Assembly: GCA_027493945.1 (NCBI GenBank)
Contig: JAOSJU010000001.1
Coordinates: 3,530,484-3,594,483, forward strand
Direction of reading: 5' to 3'
Origin: Burkholderiaceae bacterium
Lineage (GTDB): Bacteria; Pseudomonadota; Gammaproteobacteria; Burkholderiales; Burkholderiaceae_E
Length of the DNA: 64,000 nucleotides
Shown one piece after another: positions 11,760-20,982 of the stretch (position 1 is its first letter; each line of letters opens with the position of its first letter). A model generated the notes under the pieces. That model was not told where the DNA came from. It saw only the letters and a program-made list of their open reading frames with translations, and did no database searches. Made by a program: the position numbers and the translations under genes.

Positions 11760-13801
11760 ATGCGTATCGGGCTTCCAACGAGGTTTGAGGCTGCTGACGT
11801 TGAGCGGGCATTTCTGACGCAGTACCGGTCATCGGGATTGCGCTTCGTTCGTCTTGCCCTTCTGCTGGGATCAGTCCTTGCACTCGTTTTCTTTGTCCTC
11901 GTTCTGTCGATCAAAGACGACGAGATCCCCACAAATCCACGCCAAGCCCTGAGATTGGTGCTCTTTGTTGGCTCTGGGCGTCATGGCCATGCTGGTTGCA
12001 TGGCGGCCGGAAAGAGTCCTGCAGAAGTATGAGGTCTTGGTCGGCGCTGCAGTCTTTGCCGCGTCGTTGGCAATCGGCGCCATGAGCCTCTTGCCGGCCG
12101 ATCTTGAAGAGCCAAGGTCTGGCAGGTGGACTGTCGCCATGAGTCTTGTCTGCTGGCTCACTTACGGTTTCACGCGACTACCGGTCAAGATTGTCGCCGT
12201 GGCATGTGCGACGGGGTCTCTGGCGATTTTGACCAGTGCTTCGATCTATGGCGATGAATACGTGCGGGCGCTATTCGTCTACCTGCTCATGGCCAACCTC
12301 ATCGGCTGGATCATGTCCGTCGAGATCGAACGCCGCGAGCGCGCGCTCTTCTGGAGTTCGAGGCAACTCGCCGAGGCTACCCGGTCGCTTCGAGGAGATG
12401 GCGCGCAACGCGGCCGATGCGGATGCCGCCAAGACGCGGGTGCTGGCAGCGGTCAGTCATGATCTGCGCCAGCCGTTGGCGAGCCTCGCGCTCTACGCAC
12501 AACTGTTGCGTTCACGCCACGAAGTGCTGGAACCTGCGGGGCTGGCGGGGACGGTCGAGCGGCTGGATGCCTGTGTTTCCGCGCTGAGCGGAAACCTCGA
12601 TCGACTCTCGGAACTCGGGGGCTTGCGCGACCGCACCGCGCCGCTGCCGGTAGCCGCCACCGACCTGCACAGCGTGCTCGAGCGTCTCGACAATGTCTAT
12701 GCGGCCGAGGCGGCGCGGCGCGGCGTTCGTCTCGTCGTACGCCGCCCGCGCGGCGGTCGGCGGTTCGCGCTGAGCAACGAGAACCGGCTCTGGGACGTCC
12801 TGTCGAATCTCACGGGTAACGCGCTGAAATTCGCGTCGGCCGATCGGCCCGCGTGGGTGCTGGTGCGTGTTCGGCGTTCGGGCGCCAGCCTCGTGATCGA
12901 CGTGCGCGACAACGGAATCGGCATCGCACCGACCGACCAGCGCCGCATCTTCGACGAGTACTTCCAGGTGGCCAATCACGCCCGCAACCGCGAGCACGGG
13001 CATGGACTGGGCTTGTCCATCGTTCGCGAGGCGGTTTCGCGCCTGCCCGGGCATTGGCTCCAGTTCGATTCCTGGCTCGGGCGTGGCACGCGGTTCAGGC
13101 TGTCGATGCCCGCAAGCGCTGCGCAGGGAGCAGGCGCCGCGGCCCGCGACGAGGCGTCGATAGTCGACGTGCTGCCCGAGCACGGACAGACGGATCTTCC
13201 CGCGAAGGTCGACCGCGTCGCGCAGAACGTCTTCGCGCATCCGCCTGCCCGGGCCGCGGGGGCGCGCGCCCTTGTCCCGGCCGCGAGTGACCGGCGCTGC
13301 GAGATGCCCGTGGCGCCCTATCTGGCAGCGGCACCGGCCGGCCACAGCGTGGCGGAGCAGGGGGAGCGCGTCGCAGCGCAGGAATCCGGCGGCGCGGCTC
13401 CGCCTGTCGAGCCCCTCGCCGGCGCCTACGTGCTGTTCATCGAGGACGACGACTCGATGCGCGATGCGCTCGGCCAGGTGCTGCAGCAGTGGGGCATCCT
13501 GGTCGACGCAGTGGCCAGCGGCGAGGAGGCGCTGGCGCTGGCTGCCGAGGCCGAGCGTTCGTTCGACGCGATCATTTCGGACTTCAGGCTCCCCGGCGCG
13601 TGGGACGGGCTGCGTCTCATCGACGAGCTACGCCGCCTCGAAGGGCGGCGCACGCCGGCAGTCCTGCTGTCGGGCGAATTCCGCGTCGACACCCTGTGCG
13701 ACAACGCGCCCGAGGACGTGCACGTGATGGCCAAGCCACCCCAACTCGCCCGACTTCGCGAGCTGCTGGCCGCTTTCGCGCAGAGTGGTGTCCAGGCCTG
13801 A
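11760..13801 (+). CDS. Multi-TM hybrid histidine kinase with C-terminal receiver, two frameshifts
   Basis: About six TM helices (residues near 25-200; examples [20 protein letters not shown] and [16 protein letters not shown]) form the sensor, with no periplasmic domain. A coiled linker leads to HisKA ([19 protein letters not shown], phospho-acceptor His), HATPase_c ([27 protein letters not shown]) and a receiver ([14 protein letters not shown] with the phospho-acceptor Asp). One extra base near 11964 and one near 12385 break the frame; repair gives 679 residues. The ATG at 11760 has a GAGGA ribosome site. Layout (6TM, HK) next to a synthase gene resembles CqsS, LqsS and PhcS quorum-sensing kinases. 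GC rises to 70% beyond about 12300, at the end of the last TM helix. Confidence 0.82.
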
Positions 13802-13822
13802 GCGGGGCCTTTCGCGCGCCTG

Positions 13823-15029
13823 CTAGAGGCGCTCGACGACGGTGGCGATTCCCATGCCGCCGCCCACGCACAGCGTGACCAGGCCGCGTCGCAGCTGGCG
13901 GCGCTCGAGCTCGTCGATCAGCGTTCCGAGCAGCATCGCGCCGGTGGCGCCCAGCGGATGGCCCATCGCGATCGAGCCGCCGTTGACGTTGATCTTCTCT
14001 TCGGGCACGTCGAGCTCGCGCATGAAGCGCATGACGACCGCGGCGAATGCCTCGTTCACTTCGAAGAGGTCGATGTCGTCGATGCCCAGGCCCGCCTTGC
14101 GCAGCGCCTTGCGCGTCGCGGGAACCGGGCCGGTGAGCATGATCGTGGGGTCGGTACCGACCAGCGCAGCGGAGACGATGCGCGCGCGCGGCGCAAGGCC
14201 GAGGCGCTTGCCCGCCTCCTCGCTGCCGACCAGCACGAGCGCCGCGCCATCGACGATGCCCGAGGAGTTGCCCGCGTGATGCACGTGCTCGATGCGCGCG
14301 ACTTGCGGATACTTGCGCAGCGCCACGGCGTCGAACCCCATCGCGCCGATCTTCGCGAACGAGGGTGCGAGCTGGCCGAGCTTGTCGAGCGAGGTGTCGG
14401 GCCGGATCGTCTCGTCGCGCTTCGAGGATGGCGAGATCGAGGTCGTCGCGCACCGGCACCACCGAACGCTGGAAGTGTCCGCCGCGCTGCGCGGTGGCGG
14501 CCTTGCGGTGCGACGCGACGCCGAATTCGTCGACCATGTCGCGCGAGAAGCCGTCGAGCGTGGCGATCAGGTCTGCGCCGATTCCCTGCGGCACGAAGCT
14601 GGTGACCAGGTTGGTTTCCGGGTCGAGCGCCCAGGCACCGCCGTCGGAACCCATGGGCACGCGCGACATCGACTCGACGCCACCGGCGACGACCAGGTCT
14701 TCCCAGCCCGAACGCACCTTCTGGGCGGCCATGTTGACCGCCTCGAGCCCCGAGGCGCAGAAGCGGTTCACCTGCACGCCCGCGACATCGAGGGCCCATC
14801 CGGCGGCAAGCGCCGCGGTCTTCGCGATCACCGCGCCCTGGTCGCCCACCGGAGTCACGCAACCGACCACGACGTCCTCGACCTGGGAGGTATCGAGATC
14901 GTGGCGCCGCTGCATCTCGTGCATCAGCGTCGTGAGCAGCCGCACCGGCTTGACCTCGTACAGCGATCCGGACGACTTGCCACGGCCCCGCGGGGTGCGG
15001 ATCGCGTCGTAGATGAATGCTTCGGCCAT
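13823..15029 (-). CDS. Thiolase (acetyl-CoA C-acyltransferase), frameshifted
   Basis: Thiolases cleave 3-ketoacyl-CoA in beta-oxidation or condense acetyl-CoA. The nucleophilic Cys is in [13 protein letters not shown] (about 90), the catalytic His regions in [12 protein letters not shown] and [18 protein letters not shown], and the second Cys in [11 protein letters not shown] at the C-terminus. An extra base near 14420 splits the gene; repair gives 401 residues, normal for the family. The ATG at 15029 has GGGAG upstream. The gene is divergent from an acyl-CoA dehydrogenase 82 bp away and convergent with the histidine kinase. Confidence 0.92.
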
Positions 15030-15060
15030 GGACGGCTCCCGGTCAGGTTCGCGGTCATTC

Positions 15061-15066
15061 TATTAT
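15061..15066 (+). promoter_or_regulatory. Candidate -10 box for the acyl-CoA dehydrogenase
   Basis: TATTAT lies 46 bp before the start codon in the thiolase/dehydrogenase divergent gap. No good -35 hexamer is visible 16-18 bp upstream, so support is weak. Confidence 0.3.
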
Positions 15067-15111
15067 GCTGCTCCCACCGACCGCATCGACCGCACCGACC
15101 GGAGCAGGACC

Positions 15112-16263
15112 ATGATCGAGCGCACGCTGTTTACCGACGAGCACCGGATGTTTCGCGACGCCGTCCGGCGCTTCATGGAGAACGAAGTCGTCCCGCACCA
15201 CGAACGCTGGGAAGAGCAGGGCTACGTCGATCGGGAGGTCTGGCAGAAGGCCGGCGCGAACGGCCTGCTGTGCGCGTCCATGCCCGAGGAGTATGGCGGC
15301 GCCGGGGCCGACAAGCTGTATTCGATCGTGGTGATGGAGGAGACTGCGCGCGTCAACGCCACCGGGCTGGGCTTCGGCCTGCACTCGGAGATCGTCGCCC
15401 CGTACATCCTCCATTACGGGTCGCAGGAGCAGAAGCGGCGCTTCCTGCCGAAGATGGCCACCGGCGAGGCGATCGGCGCGATCGCGATGAGCGAGCCGGC
15501 GGCGGGCTCGGATCTTCAGGGCGTGAAGACGACCGCCACCCGGCGCGGCGACGTCTACCTGCTGAACGGCTCCAAGACCTTCATCACCAACGGCTGGCAC
15601 GCCGACGTGGTGATCGTGGTGGCCAAGACCGAGCCGAAGGCCGGCGCCAAGGGTACGAGCCTGCTGCTGGTCGAGAGCGGCATGAAGGGCTTCGAGAAGG
15701 GCAAGCGGCTGAAGAAGGTGGGCATGAAGGCGCAGGACACCTCGGAGCTCTTCTTCGACAACGTCGAGGTGCCGGCGTCGAACCTGCTCGGCAACGAGAA
15801 CGAAGGCTTCGCCTGTCTGATGCAGGAACTGCCGTGGGAACGCCTGCAGATCGCGATCGGCGCGGTCGAAAACGCGCAGGCGGCGATCGACTGGACCACC
15901 GACTACGTGAAGGATCGAAAGGTGTTCGGCACCACGGTGTCGACGTTCCAGAACACGCGCTTCAAGCTGGCCGAACTGCAGACCGAGGTGCAGATCGCGC
16001 GGGTCTTCGTCGACAAGTGCATCGAGTTGCTGCTGGTCGGCCGGCTCGATACCGCTACCGCGTCGATGGCGAAGTACTGGTGCTCGGACCTGCAGTGCAA
16101 GGTCATCGACGAATGCGTGCAGTTGCACGGCGGCTACGGCTACATGTGGGAATACCCGATCGCGCGCGCGTTCGCCGATGCGAGGGTGCAGCGCATCTAC
16201 GGCGGCACCAACGAGATCATGAAGGAAGTGATCACGCGGGCGATGGGGCTGGGCGCCCGCTGA
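15112..16263 (+). CDS. Acyl-CoA dehydrogenase
   Basis: This FAD enzyme oxidises acyl-CoA to trans-2-enoyl-CoA and passes electrons to ETF. The 383-residue protein shows the family order: N-terminal helical domain, IAMSEPAAGSDLQGVKT (FAD/substrate motif), the beta domain with LNGSKTFITNG, and the C-terminal helical domain with QLHGGYGYMWEYPIARAFADAR and IYGGTNEIMKEVI. The latter contains the Glu position used as base in short/medium-chain members. The ATG at 15112 follows an AGGA ribosome site. Substrate cannot be fixed from sequence. Confidence 0.92.
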   Translation: MIERTLFTDEHRMFRDAVRRFMENEVVPHHERWEEQGYVDREVWQKAGANGLLCASMPEEYGGAGADKLYSIVVMEETARVNATGLGFGLHSEIVAPYILHYGSQEQKRRFLPKMATGEAIGAIAMSEPAAGSDLQGVKTTATRRGDVYLLNGSKTFITNGWHADVVIVVAKTEPKAGAKGTSLLLVESGMKGFEKGKRLKKVGMKAQDTSELFFDNVEVPASNLLGNENEGFACLMQELPWERLQIAIGAVENAQAAIDWTTDYVKDRKVFGTTVSTFQNTRFKLAELQTEVQIARVFVDKCIELLLVGRLDTATASMAKYWCSDLQCKVIDECVQLHGGYGYMWEYPIARAFADARVQRIYGGTNEIMKEVITRAMGLGAR

Positions 16264-16271
16264 AAGGCAGC

Positions 16272-16293
16272 GGGGCCGCCCCTGGGCGGCCCC
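16272..16293. terminator. GC-rich hairpin between convergent genes
   Basis: A 9-bp stem GGGGCCGCC / GGCGGCCCC with a 4-nt loop lies 9 bp past the dehydrogenase stop, in the 70-bp gap between convergent genes. There is no T tract, so it may be a Rho-assisted or bidirectional barrier. Confidence 0.45.
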
Positions 16294-16333
16294 GTGCCGG
16301 ATCGGTGCCGGGCCCGCGCCCGGCGGGGGCCGA

Positions 16334-17495
16334 TCAGTCGGCCTTGAAGTAGTCGGAGACCACCTTCCAGCGGCCGTCCTGGATCTGCGACAAGCGCGAC
16401 TGGTTGTTGCCCGGGCGCTTCTTCGGACCGAAGGTCATCTCCGCACTGCCGAAGATGTCGGTCGGGATGGTCATCGTGTCCATCGCCTTCACGAAGCTGT
16501 CGGTGGTCAGGTTCGGGCCGGCCTTTTCCACCGCGCGCACGAAGGTGTCGATCGCGAGGTAGCCGTAGACCGAGAACACGCTCGGATCCTCGTTGAAGCG
16601 CGTCTTGTACTTGTTGGCCCAGAAGCGCAGCGGCTGCGACGCGTCGTCGAGGTACGGAACCTGCACCGTCATCGCCGCATAGAGCCCGTCCATCGCCTTG
16701 CCACCCAGCTTGTGGATCAACTCGGTGTAGGCCGCGCTCGACCCCGAGGAAGGTGGGATTGAAGCCGGTCTTGCGCGATTCGCCGATCACGCCGATGGTC
16801 TCGCGGATGACCGTGCCCAGCACGACGAAGTCGCACCCGGCGGCCTTCATCCGCGCGACCTGCGACGAGAAGTCGGTGGCGCCGCGCTTGTAGGTGGTCT
16901 TCTCGGCAAGCTCCATGCCGATGGTCTTCAGGCCGGCCTCGGCGCCGCGCAGCACCTCGAGCCCGAACTCGTCGTCCTGGTAGACCGTGCACACCTTCTT
17001 CGCGCCCTTCTGCTTCACGAGCACGGGCGTGGCGTGGCGGACCTGGTCGTAGTAGGTGGCGGCGAAGGCGTACTTCAGCCGGTGGAACGGCTCGTACATC
17101 TCGCGCGCCGCGGTGATCGGGAAGAAGTTGATCACGTTCTTCTCGAACTGGACCGGCATCGCCGCCATGTTCGGCGCGGTGCCCAGGTGGCCGACCATCG
17201 CGAAGATCTTGTCCTGGTTGACCAGCTTCTGCGCGCCCAGCACGGCCTTGCGCGGATCGTAGCCGTCGTCCTCGATGAGCAGCGAGAGCTTGCGGCCGTT
17301 GACGCCGCCCTGCTCGTTGAGTTCCTCGGTGCGCAGGGTCATGCCGTTGCGCAACTGCTTGCCGAAGCCGGCCAGCGGTCCCGACAGGTCGAGCAGCGAC
17401 CCGACGACGATCTTGTCCTTGGTGACGCCCTGGGTCTGCGCGACTGCGAGCGGCATGCTCAGCGCGAGGGCTATTGCGACGACGATGCGCTTCAT
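16334..17495 (-). CDS. Periplasmic substrate-binding protein of a LIV-type ABC transporter, frameshifted
   Basis: A clear signal peptide (MKRIVVAIALALSMPLAVAQ, cleavage after AVAQ or nearby) is followed by type I periplasmic binding domains: VVGSLLDLSGPLAGFGKQL, LIEDDGYDPRKAV and FFPITAAREMYEP. One extra base in the run at 16742-16745 splits the protein; repair gives 386 residues. The ATG at 17495 has GGAGAG upstream. It is the last gene of livHMGF-ligase-SBP, so it supplies the ligand to that transporter. The gene pairing with an acyl-CoA synthetase suggests an organic acid rather than an amino acid as ligand, which is an inference. Confidence 0.9.
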
Positions 17496-17546
17496 CTGCT
17501 TTCTCTCCTTGCTATCCACCAGACATGGCTTCGGGCCCTGCGTCCC

Positions 17547-19406
17547 TCAGCCTCCCTTGTACATCGATTCGATCAGGTCGGCATACTTCTTTTCGACGAA
17601 CTTGCGTTTGAGCTTCATCGTGGGAGTCAGCTCCTCGTCTTCGGCGGTGAGCTGCGTTTCGATCAGCCGGAACGCCTTGACCTGCTCGACCCGGGCGAAC
17701 TCGCGGTTGACCCGGTCGAGTTCGGCCTGGATCAGCGCCTGCACTTCGCGGGTGCGCGTGAGGCTCGCGTAGTTCGAGAACGGCACGTCGTGGTCCTGCG
17801 CGTACTTCTCGACGTTCTCCTGGTCGATCATCACCAGCGCGGTGAGGTACGGGCGCTTGTCGCCGACGACCACCGCATCGGTAATGTACGGCGAAAACTT
17901 CAGCTCGTTCTCGAGCTCGCTCGGCGTGATGTTCTTGCCGCCGGCCGTGATGATGTCCTTCATCCGGTCGATGATGCGGAAGAACCCCTCGTCGTCGACC
18001 GTGCCCACGTCGCCGGTGTGCAGCCAGCCGTCGGCGTCGATCGCCTCGGCGGTCTTCTCCGGCTGGTTCAGGTAGCCCATGAAGACGTTGGGGCCGCGTA
18101 CCAGCAGTTCGCTCGTTGCCGGGTCGAGCCTGACCTCGTTGTAGCCGGCCGCGGGCCCGATCGAGCCCGGCTTGATGCGGGTAGCGGGCGTTCCGGTGGA
18201 CGCGCCCCCGGATTCGGTCTGGCCCCAGACTTCGAGCATCGGCACGCCCAGCGCCAGGTACCAGCGCACCAGGTCGGGCGAGATCGGGGCCGCCCCGGTG
18301 ACGAGGTAGCGGGCGCGATGGATGCCGATCATCTTGCGCACGTTGTCGAGCGCCAGCACGCGCGCGATGCGGAAGGCCAGCTTCAGCGTGGCCGGCACCG
18401 GCTTGCCTTCCAGCACCCGTTCGGCCACGCGACGACCGATGCCGAGCGCCCAGCGGTACGCGATCTGCTGCAGCCGCGTCGCTTCGGAGATCGCGATCGA
18501 CACCGCCGAGTAGAACTTCTCCCAGACCCGGGGTACCGCGATGAACACCGTGGGTGCAATCTCGCGCACGTTCTCGGGAACGGTGTCGGGGTTCTCCACG
18601 AAATTGAGCCGCGCGCCGGTGTAGAGCGCGAAGTATTCCCCTCCGAGCCGCTCGGCGACGTGGCACAGCGGCAGGAAGCACATCCGCTCGTCGCGGTCGG
18701 TTTGCGAGATCACCAGGTTGTAGCCGCGCGCGGTGTAGACCACGTTGGCATGGCTGAGCATCGCGCCCTTGGGGCGGCCGGTGGTGCCCGAGGTGTAGAT
18801 CAGGATCGCGAGGTCGCCGGGCCGGGCCGTGGCGCAGCGGGCATCGTATTCGCCGGGGTGCGCCGCGTCGTATTCGGCACCCCGGCGGCGCAGCGCCTCC
18901 AGGCTCGTCACCATCGGGTCTTCGAAGTGCCGCAGCCCGTCCATGTCGAAGACGACGATGTGGCGCAGCAGCGGCAGCCGGTCGCGCACCTCGAGCACCT
19001 TGTCGAGCTGCTCGTCGTCCTCGACGAAGACGACCGTCGTGCGCGAGTCTTCGCACAGGTAGTGCACCTGACTGGCCGCGTCGGTCGGATAGATGCCGTT
19101 GGCCACGCCTCCGGCGCACAGCACGCCGAGGTCGGCGAGGACCCATTCGACCACCGTGTTCGAAAGGATCGACGCGCACTCGCCGGTTCGAAAACCGAGC
19201 GCGGCCAGCCCCATCGCGGTTTCCCGCACCGCGCGGCCGGTCTCGTTCCAGGACCAGCTGCGCCAGATGCCGAGCTCCTTTTCGCGCATGAACACCGCGT
19301 CGCCGCGGCGGTCGACTGCGTTGCGGAAGATCCCGGGGATCGTGTCGCCGGGCACGACGATGCCGGGCTCGGGGCGGATGTGGTCGAGGTTCCAGAGGAC
19401 GCTCAT
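17547..19406 (-). CDS. Long-chain acyl-CoA synthetase (AMP-binding)
   Basis: This is an adenylate-forming ligase that activates a carboxylic acid with ATP and CoA. The P-loop motif is LIYTSGTTGRPKGAMLSH, the A4/A5 region is VWGQTESGG, and the hinge is GWLHTGDVGTVDDEGFFRIIDR followed by KNITPSELE. The 619-residue length and insertions match FadD15-like long-chain enzymes. The ATG at 19406 lies 5 bp after the livF stop, so it belongs to the transporter operon. Uptake coupled to activation is the likely logic; the acid (fatty or aryl-alkanoic) is unknown. Confidence 0.9.
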   Translation of the reverse strand: MSVLWNLDHIRPEPGIVVPGDTIPGIFRNAVDRRGDAVFMREKELGIWRSWSWNETGRAVRETAMGLAALGFRTGECASILSNTVVEWVLADLGVLCAGGVANGIYPTDAASQVHYLCEDSRTTVVFVEDDEQLDKVLEVRDRLPLLRHIVVFDMDGLRHFEDPMVTSLEALRRRGAEYDAAHPGEYDARCATARPGDLAILIYTSGTTGRPKGAMLSHANVVYTARGYNLVISQTDRDERMCFLPLCHVAERLGGEYFALYTGARLNFVENPDTVPENVREIAPTVFIAVPRVWEKFYSAVSIAISEATRLQQIAYRWALGIGRRVAERVLEGKPVPATLKLAFRIARVLALDNVRKMIGIHRARYLVTGAAPISPDLVRWYLALGVPMLEVWGQTESGGASTGTPATRIKPGSIGPAAGYNEVRLDPATSELLVRGPNVFMGYLNQPEKTAEAIDADGWLHTGDVGTVDDEGFFRIIDRMKDIITAGGKNITPSELENELKFSPYITDAVVVGDKRPYLTALVMIDQENVEKYAQDHDVPFSNYASLTRTREVQALIQAELDRVNREFARVEQVKAFRLIETQLTAEDEELTPTMKLKRKFVEKKYADLIESMYKGG

Positions 19407-19411
19407 CGCGC

Positions 19412-20185
19412 TCACCGCCAGGTCTTCTTGCGCTTCCAGCGGCGTTCGCCGCGCGCGCCGGTGTCGCGAATGCCCAGGTAGAACTCGCGAATGTCCTCCT
19501 TCTCGCGCAGCGCTTCGCAGTTGTCCTCCATCACGATGCGCCCGTTCTCGAGCACGTAGCCGTAGTCGGCCGCGTTGAGCGCCATGTTGGCGTTCTGTTC
19601 GACCAGCAGCATCGTCGTGCCGCGCTCGCGGTTGATGCGCACCACGATCTCGAAGATCTCCCTGGTGAGCCTGGGCGAGAGCCCGAGGCTCGGCTCGTCG
19701 AGCAGGATCAGCCGCGGCGCGGCCATGATCGCCCGGGAGATCGCCAGCATCTGCTGCTGGCCGCCCGAGAGCAGGCCGGCGTCCTGTGCCTCGCGCTCGC
19801 GCAGGATCGGAAAGTAGCCGTAGACCGCTTCGAGGTCGCGCTGCACGCCGTCGCGGTCCGCGCGCGTGTAGGCGCCCATCATCAGGTTGTCGCGCACCGA
19901 CAGCAGCGGGAACACTTCGCGGCCTTCCGGAACGTGCGACAGGCCGCGCCGGACGATCAGCGCCGGATCGCGCGCGGTGATGTTCTCGCCGTGGAACGAG
20001 ATCGAGCCCTTGCGCGGGTCGATGATGCCGGAGATGGTCTTCAGGATCGTCGTCTTGCCGGCACCGTTGGAGCCCAGCACGGTGGCGATCTCGCCATCGC
20101 GCACCTTCAGGCTCACGCCGCGGATCGCCTTGATCGGGCCGTAGGCGCTCTCCACGTTGAGCAGTTCGAGGATCGTCTGGCTCAA
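19412..20185 (-). CDS. livF: LIV-type ABC transporter ATP-binding protein LivF
   Basis: This 257-residue ATPase powers uptake with LivG and the membrane proteins. The Walker A is GSNGAGKTT, the signature LLSGGQQQMLAISRA and the Walker B LILLDEPSLGL. A TTG start at 20185 overlaps the TGA of livG, indicating translational coupling. The C-terminus has a basic tail (RRWKRKKTWR) beyond the usual family end. Confidence 0.9.
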   Translation of the reverse strand: MSQTILELLNVESAYGPIKAIRGVSLKVRDGEIATVLGSNGAGKTTILKTISGIIDPRKGSISFHGENITARDPALIVRRGLSHVPEGREVFPLLSVRDNLMMGAYTRADRDGVQRDLEAVYGYFPILREREAQDAGLLSGGQQQMLAISRAIMAAPRLILLDEPSLGLSPRLTREIFEIVVRINRERGTTMLLVEQNANMALNAADYGYVLENGRIVMEDNCEALREKEDIREFYLGIRDTGARGERRWKRKKTWR

Positions 20186-20982
20186 GGCGCGGGCCTCCGC
20201 AACGAGGTCGCATCGTCGGCGGTGCCGAGGTACGCTTCGATCACGCCGGGGTGCTGCTGCACCTGCGCCGGCGTGCCCATCGCGAGCATCTCGCCCTGGT
20301 TCATCGCCAGGACGCGGTCGGACACCTTCGAGACCAGCGACATGTCGTGCTCGACCATCAGCACGGTGATGCCGAGGTCGTCGCGGATGTCCTCGATCCA
20401 GAACGCCATGTCGCCGGTCTCCTCGACGTTCAGGCCCGAGGACGGTTCGTCGAGCAGCAGCAGTTTCGGCTCGGTGGCCAGCGCGCGTGCAAGCTCGACC
20501 ACCTTGCGCACGCCGTAGGGCAGGCCGGCGACCATCGTGTCGCGGTAATGCTGCAGGTCGAGGAAGTCGATCACCTCCTCGACCTTGCGCCGCGTCTCGC
20601 GCTCGGCCGCGCGCACGCGGGGCGTGAACACGATCTCGCTCCAGAATCCGCTGCGGCGGTGGATGTGGCGCCCGATCAGCAGGTTCTGCAGCACCGTGGC
20701 GTGCTCGAACAGTTCGATGTTCTGGAAGGTGCGCGCAATGCCCAGGCCGGCGATCCGGTGTGGTGCCACCTCGGTCAGCCTTCGGCCCTCGAAGTCGATC
20801 GAGCCGGAGGTGGCGGAGTAGAAGCGGCTGATCAGGTTGAACACGGTGGTCTTGCCGGCGCCATTGGGTCCGATCAGCGTGAACACCTCGCCGCGCTGCA
20901 CGTCGAAGCTGACGTCGCTCACCGCCAGCACGCCTCCGAAGCGCACGGACAGGTTGCGGGCGCTGAGCAGCGGCTCGCTCAT
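20182..20982 (-). CDS. livG: LIV-type ABC transporter ATP-binding protein LivG
   Basis: The Walker A is GPNGAGKTT, the LivG-specific ARTFQNIELF follows, and the Walker B is LLLLDEPSSGL. In place of the usual LSGGQ-like signature it has LPYGVRKVVELARAL, normal for LivG. There are 266 residues from the ATG at 20982, which overlaps the livM stop by 4 bp. It works with LivF in the same transporter. Confidence 0.9.
   Translation of the reverse strand: MSEPLLSARNLSVRFGGVLAVSDVSFDVQRGEVFTLIGPNGAGKTTVFNLISRFYSATSGSIDFEGRRLTEVAPHRIAGLGIARTFQNIELFEHATVLQNLLIGRHIHRRSGFWSEIVFTPRVRAAERETRRKVEEVIDFLDLQHYRDTMVAGLPYGVRKVVELARALATEPKLLLLDEPSSGLNVEETGDMAFWIEDIRDDLGITVLMVEHDMSLVSKVSDRVLAMNQGEMLAMGTPAQVQQHPGVIEAYLGTADDATSLRRPAP

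Noticed and set aside
9240-12300. Low-GC block as a prophage, IS element or integrative element
   Set aside because: There is no integrase, transposase, terminal repeat or target duplication, and the edges lie inside intact reading frames of domain-structured proteins.
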